This document shows positions 11,436-20,823 of a DNA stretch of 64,000 bases, one piece after another. Positions within the stretch are counted from its first letter, which is position 1. Each line of letters starts with the position of its first letter. The notes below the pieces were generated by a model. The model was not told the origin of the DNA. It worked only from the letters and a program-made list of their open reading frames with translations, and did not search any database. Source of the stretch: Chlorops oryzae (lineage: Eukaryota > Arthropoda > Insecta > Diptera > Chloropidae); NCBI GenBank assembly GCA_020466095.1, contig CM035808.1, positions 447,501 to 511,500 of the forward strand, given 5' to 3'. A program made the position numbers and the translations under genes.

Positions 11436-14400
11436 TCGATTATCGATAATTTTGATAATCGAAAGCTAAATTTTCGAGCGGCTCGCCCTAATCTAATTTA
11501 AGGCATTTTTTGGAATCTGTCCATTTCAAAAAGAAGAAAGCCCTCTGTCACCGCCAGCATCACCTTTCCAATGCTAAAGTAAATTTCCATGAATCAAAAC
11601 TATCGATAGTATCAAAATCGTGTCGATAGTTTAAAACTATCGATATATGTGGCTGTCGATTGTTTTACAAGCTCTTAATTTAGATACCATGTTTGCGCAT
11701 AAGGGTTTTCTCCCCCTTAAATTTAGAGAAACGCATTTGATTTGCAACGTCATAAGGGCAAAAGAGTGAGGACCATACCAACACCTGAAATTCCTCCGAC
11801 GAAAGTCTTCAATTAAATTGCAAAAAATGACCCTTTAGGAGGGACGAATATTTTAAAATGGACATGAAGAAACCCTCGAAATGAAGGATATTTTTCGAGT
11901 CTAAGATTAATCTTTCGTAATATTTTCCGTCTATTTATTTATGAGTTAATTACTTCCATTCACTCCAGTGCAATTAAAAAAGTTTGTGCCCACCTGACTT
12001 TGAGTCGAATGTTCTACAGAATAGCAATCGACCGGCTGATGTTTATGTGTGAACCGCTTTTTAATCATTATTAATTTCGTGCGATCATGCAAATCCACGA
12101 TCAACAGAAAGGCCCCCGAAGTCGACTCGATGTCATATATTGTGGCGGCCAAGAACTCACAAATGAGAACCAGTTAAACGGCTATTAATTTTTTTATTTT
12201 TGTAGCACTACGCGCCAAAAACGAAACATTCGGCCCGAGCCATTATGTGAACGAAAAAACCGGCATAAATATTCAAATGAGTTTCAATTTCGGAAAGCGA
12301 AAAGCGAGCGACTCGAATGGAATTACGCCAATGAACGTTCCAATGCCATTCTAGTTAAAGGTGGATCGTATCGATTTAAGTAGTTGACAAAATGATGAAA
12401 GTTTAGTTGTCATCATCACACAGTAGCACCAGCACCAGCTCCAGCACACGTGTTGGATCATTCGTGACTTATTTGCGACTTCAAAATTCCAAATTCATTT
12501 CAAACAAAACGTTTCGATTGATTAGAAATTGTAATTGATGAATATTTAAGTAAAAGAAATATTTATAAATATTGGAAGTAATTACCCCGCTCTTGCAACG
12601 ACTTGCACTCATAGAGAAAAGGTATTTTTGAGACGTTAGAGGACGGAGACAAATAAATAGTAGAAAACACTAATGAATCTTTCCATCCATAATTGTAATG
12701 AATAAATAGCTAATTAGCTAAGCAATTGTAATACAATGGAGAAATTTCCTCCATTTGCATTATGTTCAAACAGATCTAAACTCAACCTTTACTCTAAGGT
12801 TATTTTAAAAAAAATTCAAAAAAATTCAAAAATATTCAAAAAAGTTCAAAAAAGCAAAGGAAAACAAAGTGAATAAACACAAACAAAGATCACTTAAAAT
12901 CACATCATATCGACGACGAGAAATGTAAACAAAAACAATGAAAATGCGCACAAAGCAGAACAGAATAAACAGCCACAGAGATAGCGAGATAGCGAGAGCG
13001 AGAGAGAGAATTAGAATTGAAAGAGCGTTGGAGCTTTTCCGCCGTCGAGCGGAGCTGATCGATCGGCAACAAGTACACCAGCCCCAAAGCCACTGCCAGT
13101 GCCTGCTCAGAGGTGGTGCAAGACAGTGCGTGAAAAAGAATCGCAAAGATACGAAAGGGCATGGGCGGCGCATTTCTCGACGTGTCTCATTCAAATCGCT
13201 TTGAGATTTTTTCTCTTCCAAGTACATACATACATACATACAGACATAATAGAGTGCAAAAAAGACGAAAATATTATTGAAAAAAAATCAAACGGTCAAT
13301 GTCAGCGTTTCGTGCGAAAAAGTGTTTTCAATATTTAAAAAAAAAATTGTTTTTTGAAGTGCCCCAGTGGAGTCGGATTTCTGACTTAATTAACGAGAAT
13401 GAAATCGAAACGGTAGCGATCGCTATCGATTGCAGTCGATCGTCAGCAGATTTGCAGCTCTTTCTACTCCACGAACTCCACGAATGCTTTGCGAAATTCT
13501 TTTCCGCTTTTTTTTTTTTGTTTTTTTTTTTTGGTTTCTCTTGGCTATCAATAGGCGAGTCAGATTTTATGGGAAGCTTTAATGGGTGGGCGTTCAACTC
13601 GGTTAGGAATGGGGTATCCAAGAGGGACTGCTGTCACTGTTGAGAATGTTTTCCATTAATACTGTTACGGTCATGTGTTAATTTGAAAGCGCCGTGTTTT
13701 ATTACGGCATCATTGATTACGTAAAGTGACGACGACGAAAAAAAAGAAAACATTAGTGGGAGTTGCTTTGGCCTTTTGCAAATATAATTATTTCCTCTAA
13801 TATTGGCAACAATTGCAAGTATCATTGTATTGAAATTACAGGAGTCGAAAATTATGTGTCCTTAATATTTTTTTGATAATTTATTCCGCCCAGCTTCTTA
13901 ATGTTCCTTGGTAAAAATTTTATACATATGTAGGTATACAGCCCAATTCAAAATATTTCCGGCAATCTTTCCCAGCGGCTTAAAACAAAAAATCTATTCT
14001 AAGCACTTAGGAAAGTGAATAATAATCGACCAAGACCTTTGAAAATTTTTGAGAAAATATTTTACCATTTATCCCATTTATTGACGCTCAGAACTCACAT
14101 AAATTTTCCGAGTGGAAAAAATTCTCGGGGAATATTCATTTAGAATCGGGATGATATTAAACGCAGCTTTCAGGTTTGATCATGTACACATGATCTTATT
14201 TAAGCGCAAAAAGTCACGGTCAATCTTTTTGGCGTCTTGACCCCTTTCGCCAATCTAATCGCGAGCAGGCAAATCGGATTCAAGGTTCTGCAATAAAACC
14301 AATGAAAGTTTTCAATCGCGAACTAAATTCGTTTTTATTGTCATCAAAGTCATTAGCGTCGGTTTAAATGATAACGATAATTGTGATCGAAGTGCCATCG

Positions 14401-14682
14401 GCTTTAGAAAATTTATTCATTTCCCATCGAATTGTTTTGGAGTCTGATTTGAAGCGTGTTTTTGATGCGACAGGGGTTCTTCCTTCAGTCACTGATATGT
14501 CAATCCTCAATGTCGCTATTGTCTCAGTGGATCAATGCCGAGTACTTCTTAAACACTGACTATTAATGAAAATTACTTTCAAAGAAGGTTTGAATGCTAT
14601 TTTATCTTCATACGTGGACTTGCGAAGGATCAGACTAATAGGGAGCGCCATATATATTCTAAAATAAATTGAAAGACCACTT
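11436..14682. other. Noncoding stretch with ATCGATA palindromes and homopolymers
   Basis: No gene recognised. TATCGATA-type sites cluster at 11436-11460 and 11598-11660. A region of moderate GC at 12900-13640 carries overlapping open frames on both strands, but none has a domain or good splice context. It could include a 5' noncoding exon of the gene at 18058, which I cannot show. Confidence 0.45.
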
Positions 14683-15230
14683 CCCAGCGGGAAATGTCCC
14701 GCGGACATCCCCGATGATGTCCTAGTGACTTCGGAGCCGGAATGCATGCTATTTCCGGTGACACTTTGTATGACATTTACACAGGAGCTGACAGGGACTT
14801 CAGCGGTGACATTGTCATGCTAGGGATGCGATGGCGAAAAAAGCATTTGAGAGCAGCACATTTGCTCTTTTCTCTCTAAATGTCAATTTATAGAAACCAG
14901 TTTGATAACTCTCTTCTTTGCCTCTCTTTGAATATTTCGAAAATTTTTTAAAAATCTATTTTTAACAATTTTTGTTCGCCTCTGCCAGGGATCGAACCCG
15001 CGATCTTCGGATTCTGAGTCGAGCACTCATCCACTACGCCACTTCATGCTAACGCTGAACTGACGCTAAAACCTTATTTAAATTTCCAGTAGCCAATGAG
15101 AGTCAAGCATATCAACAGCATCCCTCCACGATGACATGTCCTCCAAGATGTCACACATGACAATGTCACCTATATGTCATCGATGACATCACTGATGACA
15201 TTGTCATGCAGGAGATAATTTCCCGCTGGG
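14683..15230. mobile_element. Terminal-inverted-repeat element carrying a tRNA-like segment
   Basis: Perfect 13-bp inverted ends (CCCAGCGGGAAAT at 14683-14695 and its complement at 15218-15230) bound 548 bp. Sub-terminal sequence is full of ATGACAT/ATGTCAT motifs in both orientations. No target-site duplication longer than 2 bp is evident. On the minus strand the interior contains a tRNA-like segment, described separately. The class of transposon is unclear. Confidence 0.75.
14974..15053 (-). other. tRNA-like sequence (degenerate, Leu-CAG-like loop)
   Basis: Read on the minus strand there is an A-box-like TGGCGTAGTGG and a B box GGTTCGATCCC. The ends GTTAGCA and GGCGAAC could form five of seven acceptor pairs, and a CTCAGAA loop would place CAG as anticodon. 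The anticodon stem pairs poorly and there is no good Pol III T-run, so a tRNA pseudogene or SINE head is more likely than a working tRNA. Confidence 0.5.
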
Positions 15231-15350
15231 TTATTACTGATTTATATATTCCTATATATAACACGAATCCGTAACTTTTTGCGAAGATTTTCAACTACAG
15301 ACATCCCAACCTAAATAGAAGTCATATTCAAAAATATAATTTATGTATTA

Positions 15351-15523
15351 CAGTCGACTCTCGTTAATTCAAACTTACGGTAATTCGAACCTCTCTATAA
15401 TTCAAAGTGATCACGAGTTCCCTACAAAATCTCATTATACAGTCGACTCTCGTTAATCTAAACACTCGGTAATTCGTAAGATTTTAAGAGTCCCTCGAGT
15501 TTCGAATTAAGGAGAGTCTACTG
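15351..15523. mobile_element. pogo/Tc1-like miniature elements, two adjacent ends
   Basis: CAGTCGACTCTCGTTAA occurs at 15351 and again at 15440, and the inverted end GGAGAGTCTACTG closes at 15523, followed by TA. The inner unit (15440-15523, 84 bp) is complete, with TA on each side. The outer copy lacks its own right end. The TTAATTCGAA-type sub-terminal sequence and TA target site fit pogo/Tigger-like elements of the Tc1/mariner superfamily. Confidence 0.65.
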
Positions 15524-15525
15524 TA

Positions 15526-16586
15526 TTTAAATTCATCCAAATAGCTTGAGTAAAAAAGCAGGAGCTACTCAGACGGATTTAAGGTGCGGCTAACTAAGAG
15601 CAAAGTTAACTCATTGAGCTGCTGAATAAATTACTCAACAAATGTAACAACATCTCGATCGGCGCCCCCTTAACTTTAACGAATTCACGTTCTTTTAATG
15701 GATACACTGTTTCTTTCTTGTTTAGAAGAATTTCAGATTTCTTCCAACATATTTTTCGCAACAATTCTTTCCGACTATTATATTTCTATCCCACACACTA
15801 AAAAATTGTCCAAAAAGGCATGCTGATTTCATAAGTGATCGAATCGAATCGAATCGTCACCAAATCAAAAATAAAATTGGGAAAGAATTTATCACTTCAC
15901 AGCCAGCCCAACAAGTTGTCAATTATTTGGGAGTACTCAATTATTAAATTGAACTGTCACATAGTCACATAGCACAATCAGAACTGATCGTGCCCAGCAG
16001 CCGTGAAAGGGAAATTTTTGTCTTCGCCTGGGGTATGCTGGGCTGCTGCTGATTTATGTGCTTCGCTTTACAAATTTTATCAAATCAAATAGTGCGGCGC
16101 GAAGACCAGTTAAGAGGCAGGAAATGCAATCCAAGTTAATTGAATTTCCTTCATTCAAAGAGCTCGGTGCTATGATGGTCAATTTTGAAGCATTGTTTTG
16201 CTTCGGTGTACACGGCGGTATGATTGCCAGACTGGAAATGGATGTTCTGATTGGCTCAATAATCAAATCGAAATTTCTGTCTGATTAAAATTTTGATTTG
16301 ATGAGATGTAGAGCTTCATCCGTTTGATGGCGATGTTTTTTTTTTTTTTTAGAGAAACAATTTAGAACACCTGAATAAACATTTCTCAAAACACTGCTCC
16401 TAATGTAAGGCTGAGGTCCCTACTATGTGGGTAAATAGCATAAACTGCGACGATTGGCACTGCGCAGATTGTTGGATCCTAATAAGAAAAATGAGATCCT
16501 AATGATTCTGTTGCTGAAAGATTGACGGAACGACGTCTAGGAAGTACTTGGAAGTAACAAGTCCGGCAAATATATCAAATTTTATT
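15526..16586. other. Noncoding stretch, nothing recognised
   Basis: AT-rich sequence with a short ATCGAATCGA repeat near 15838-15858 and a T-run near 16337. Open frames on both strands at about 16054-16288 overlap each other and have no recognisable domain or splice context. Confidence 0.45.
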
Positions 16587-16594
16587 CCCTTTCT

Positions 16595-17572
16595 CAAGGG
16601 CGTAGCGAGAGAAAGAGTGCTTTGATAGCGCTTATATTTGCCACAGTGGTATATTGAGCAATTATAAGACATTTACCGAAAAAAAATTTGGGGGGCAAGA
16701 AGAAGTTTAGAGAGTTTTCGACCAAAAACCCAAAAAATCCGAAAAAAACATGATAAGTGAAAAATTCTAAGAATTTTCGTACTAAAACTTTTTCAAAAAA
16801 CTAATTACAACTAGTCCTTTTTGGACCAGTTTGGAACTAGACCCAAACTAGACTAGTTGTAATCAGGACTATAACAGTTATGGGCAGTGGCGTGGCGTGT
16901 CCAGAGAAAGAGTGCTTTGATAGCGCTTATATTTGCCACAGTAGTATATTGAGCAATTATAAGACATTTACCGAAAAAAAATTTGGGGGGCAAGAAGAAG
17001 TTTAGAGAGTTTTCGACCAAAAACCCAAAAAATCCGAAAAATTCATGACGTCCGATTTCGATGAAAATTTATATATAGAATAAGTGAAAAATTCTAAGAA
17101 TTTAAGAAGTAAAATTTTTTTCAAAAAACTGGTCCTTTTTGGATCAGTTCGGAACTAGACCAAAACTAGACTAGTTGAATCCGTTTTTGAATGAAAATTT
17201 ATATATAGAATAAGTGAAAAATTCTAAGAATTTTAGACTAAAATTTTTTTCAAAAACAACTGGTCCTTTTTGGACCAGTTCGGAATCCAATACATGCCCA
17301 TAATAGAATAGATGAAAAATCTAAGAATTTTGGTACTAAAATTTTTCAAAAAACTTACAGTCCTTTTTGGACCAGTTTGGAACTAGACCAACTAGACTAG
17401 TTGTAATCCGTTTCTTGAATGAAAATTTATTATGATAGGAAAAATCTAGAATTGACTAATTAAAAATGTTATCATTCTAGCCAACTAGACTAGTTGTAAT
17501 CAGTATTTTTTTGAAAATGTTAGCGTCAAATATAAGCGCTACCAAAGTACTCTTTCTCTCGCTACGCCCTTG
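16595..17572. mobile_element. hAT-like non-autonomous element, 978 bp, exact 8-bp duplication
   Basis: Ends CAAGGGCGTAGCGAG and its inverse are flanked by the exact direct repeat CCCTTTCT (16587-16594 and 17573-17580). The inverted similarity continues inward through AAAGAGTGCTTTGATAGCGC with a few mismatches. The interior holds four to five degenerate copies of a unit containing ACTAGTTGTAATC, TCCTTTTTGGACCAGTT and GAAAATTTATATATAGAA. A 295-bp direct duplication of the left sub-terminal region starts at about 16904. No transposase is encoded. Confidence 0.88.
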
Positions 17573-17580
17573 CCCTTTCT

Positions 17581-18057
17581 GGTTAGATTCTTTGCTGATT
17601 CTTATAGATTCTTTTTCTATTTGAGTTCAAAGAGCTGTCAACAAATCGATGCCAATGAAAAGCTAGGCGAAAATTTCATACAAATATTTGGGTAATTTAC
17701 TCGTATCACAAATGCCAGCGTTCCCCATGAGCTAATGGAGTCGAAATTGAAATGCGTAATCTGAGTTTGTCTAAGCGATAAGATATCGTTTTTTATCATT
17801 TTACTCGAAAGTGAGTCACACAAATGCGAATAGAAGCTTTTCTTCGTATATACACCAAGAGGGAGAAAATTATCACTATTCCTTATAATTTGAGTCTAAT
17901 CGTTGACGATTCGTTCACCTTGTTGTTCTTAGCGCTTGCTGATCTTCAATTTCAATTTTCAAAGCCTTTCAAAAAGCAATCAAAAAAAAAAAAAATACCT
18001 ATGTATAGAGGACAAAAAATTAGCTAAAAAAAAAACTAAATAAAATATGAAAATAAA
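17581..18057. other. Upstream flank of the second membrane-protein gene
   Basis: AT-rich, with an A-run at about 17982-17994 and no recognisable exon. It probably contains the promoter or 5' untranslated sequence of the gene that begins at 18058, but I see no clear core-promoter element. Confidence 0.4.
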
Positions 18058-19889
18058 ATGCGAGGACGTAGAAAAATCGCGAAAACTAAAGACCCTACGG
18101 AGGAAATTTGTTGGCGCGCAATCGCATCATTGTTACTCATAATTACGTCAACGTGTCAGGCGGAAAGTGGATCAAAATTCGCAAGTGAAAATGTAACTTG
18201 CATCTATCATGATAGTAAATATACCTGCGATTGCAATGGAGTAAACCAGGTGAGTAGCAACAACTCATCAAGTGTCCGAATTCCCAACTAAGGATTTCAC
18301 TTTCATCAGTTGATGCGATTCCCCTTACTGAGGGGCAGCGTCAATCAGGTACAGATCACGAATTGCAAGTCTCTTATTATACACGGAAACGCACTGAACG
18401 ACCTTGAAGGATTAAGAAAGATCACAATTGACAATGTAGAGCATCTGGAGCTGCAAAAATACGCTCTCGCCTATTCCCGCTACGCCAGCGGAACGCCTAT
18501 AATAATTGAATTCAAAAAGGTTTGACCTTTTTGTGATTATGGGAATTCATTCGAACCCTCGAAGGAGTGAACTCTGAGAACTTCTTTGCATTAACTACCA
18601 AAATACATGGAAGCTTTGACGCGGCTGTTTAAAAAGTTCTCAAAGTTCACTAATTTCGAGATCTGAATGATAACCCATATTGCTTCTAATCGAAATCCAT
18701 ATTAGGTGGTCTTGGACAGCATTGATTCGCACGCCTTTAATGGGAACATTGAAGAAATCTCCTTCACTGGTGGCCGCGTCGATCTGATACAGCCGTTCGC
18801 TTTTACAACGCTCAAAGAACGCGCCTCACTCATTCGGATGGATGGAGTTTGGTTTGGAAGAATCGAAGCGCAGGTATGCATGTCAAATCTTGTTCTGAAT
18901 GTGAGACTAATTTGTTTTTTACTAGGCCTTTAAGAGATTCGCGATCGATAATTTGGAAATCAAGAATTGCTTTTTCGAGTCGAGTGTTCCCTCGAAGGCA
19001 TTCTATGAACTGGAGATACTTGGCACGTTATTGATTCAGAATGTTCGTTTCCGGGAAGTGTTCACAAAAGCATTCTCATTTAAAAGTAATTAAAAAAAAA
19101 AAAAATTGAAAAGAAAAACCCGTCATTAATAAGAAATTTTGTTGTTTCAGCTGTTTCGAAACTTTTCGTAACCAACAATATTTTCGATAAAGCTCACGCC
19201 TCATGGATCGAAGCTCAAATACGCGAAGCTGTCGCATTTCGTGACAATTCATTCGGGAATATTAGTATTATTTCCTTTAATGGTGAGTTTCTCTAAAGTA
19301 TTTTTGAAAAGTATTTTTCCAAAGCAAAAATTATTTTTTTTTTTCAGGCATATCTCTTCACCGTGATTACGTGGGCAGCGAACCGTTAGAGTTACATTTC
19401 GTCAACAATAGAGTTCGATTCGATAATGAGCCGATGCCTTTGTTATTCAGTAATCGTTTTTCGCTCGATATAAAGCGTTTAGAGTACGAAAACAACTATA
19501 AATGCAAAGAACTCAACGAGGAGAAACCACCGCGCCCAAAAAACGAATTCTTTCGAAAATTCTCCGATCATATCTATTTCCTCAGCGGTGAGGCGGCTGT
19601 CAAAAATCGCGCGGGAAATCAAACAAGTCACAATCGAAACCAAAGCTTTTTAACCTTAGCCAAACTAATCGAATCGGAGTGTCGACCCCGATCATATTTA
19701 GTATTTATACTGCTATCGATATTTGGGGTAATTCTAGTTCTAGTTTTAATCGCTATTTTAATTTACTGTAAGTGGACGCGCAATAAGCAGCGTAAAATGG
19801 ACGTCGTTATGCCCGAGCCGCGAACTTACAAGGAGACGCAGATTGTTTATCAAATCGAAAATGCTGGCCTTCTTAAGACTGATCTGTGA
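18058..19889 (+). CDS. Single-pass membrane protein related to the 5.1-9.4 kb gene
   Basis: Six exons read in frame: 18058-18249, 18310-18519, 18706-18873, 18926-19085, 19151-19282 and 19348-19889, giving 467 residues. The start ATG is followed by a basic stretch and the hydrophobic core AIASLLLIITSTCQA, a signal peptide, then a small Cys cluster (TCIYHD...YTCDCNG). The ectodomain has repeated short hydrophobic strands with recurring AF or AL turns, as in the gene at 5098. A transmembrane helix (VFILLSIFGVILVLVLIAI) precedes a basic YCKWTRNKQRK stop-transfer and a short tail. The second donor is GTTTGA, which is weak. The stop codon overlaps a good donor (GTGAGT at 19886), so more exons are possible. 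Unknown function; a surface adhesion or receptor role is only inference. Confidence 0.75.
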
Positions 19890-19907
19890 GTAAAATTAAC
19901 TAAAACA

Positions 19908-20134
19908 CGGGGCGTGTCTCACAGAAACCGATAGCTGCCAGAATCGGAATTAAAACCGATCGAAATTTCATACAAAATTTACAAATTTTGTTATTTTTGG
20001 TTTACAATCGGAACTATTATCGGTTCTAGATTGCACAGAACCCTATTTCATTCGGCTGTCTATGAAAAATGTATGAAAATTCAGTCGACTAAAATTCCAA
20101 TTCCGACAGCTATTCGGATTCTGTGACACCCCTG
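19908..20134. repeat. Miniature element with about 33-bp imperfect inverted ends
   Basis: The left end CGGGGCGTGTCTCACAGAA and right end TTCTGTGACACCCCTG-like sequence (on the plus strand GGATTCTGTGACACCCCTG) are imperfect inverted copies, continuing inward through CGATAGCTG and CAGCTATTCG. It lies directly after the stop codon of the preceding gene, so it may form part of its 3' untranslated region. I saw no clear duplication. Confidence 0.55.
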
Positions 20135-20319
20135 ACTGCTAGGCATATTCTAAAGAAGCTAGACCGTGCTAATGTACGCGCTCATTAAATACCAAATGTT
20201 ATCTTAAGTACCTACTATGCTTTAACGGGCAAGCCTTAGTAGAATTATCGTTAAGTAGAATTATCGTTTTAGATTGTTTTTCTAAGATTATTGAATTTCA
20301 ATTGCATTAAACTGTATTA

Positions 20320-20778
20320 TAGGCCGTTTACATATGCCGTTTTATTCGCGTTTTAGCTACTTTGCCCGTTTTATCACTAAAACAACTTAGATTTTTCCCG
20401 TTTTATCATATAAAACTAAAACGAGAAACTTTCCTGTTTTAATTTAAAACAAGTAGCTAAATAAGATAAATCCTGCTTATAACTGATAAAAAAAAATCGA
20501 AATCTGAGTGTCATCACTATAAAAATGGAAAACATATGGTCATTGAAAATTCTAATTTAAAAGTTTTGAGGTTGTTTCCACAACCAATGTAGAAAACAAA
20601 CGCAATCCTAATAACCGCTTCTTTTCTAAATTACAATATTCACTCATATTTCACGTGTTGAACAAACAAAAGCTAACCACAAAATGACAAAACGACATGC
20701 GCATATGTAAACACCCCGATTTGACTTAGTCGTTTTAGCTTAAACGAGTAGCGCTAAAACATATATGTAAATGCCCTA
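20320..20778. mobile_element. PIF/Harbinger-like miniature element (TTA duplication)
   Basis: Ends TAGGCCGTTTACATA and TATGTAAATGCCCTA are inverted copies with few mismatches, and each side is bordered by TTA (20317-20319 and 20779-20781). Sub-terminal CGTTTTAGCTA-type sequence is also inverted. A 3-bp TTA/TAA target is characteristic of PIF/Harbinger. It lies about 45 bp from the last visible hiw donor. Confidence 0.65.
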
Positions 20779-20823
20779 TTAGTATTTAGGATGTTTTTAA
20801 TAATAATATTAGCTTTTACTTAC

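Noticed and set aside
10552..11469. 305-residue His/Asn/Thr/Pro-rich open frame
   Set aside because: Entirely explained by the CAT/CAACAC simple repeat; no unique sequence, splice or polyadenylation context.
12826..13643. Overlapping open frames on both strands (up to 137 residues) in a GC-richer patch
   Set aside because: Mutually overlapping, no domain, Arg/Ser-rich composition from GAGA and CGA runs; at best untranslated exon.
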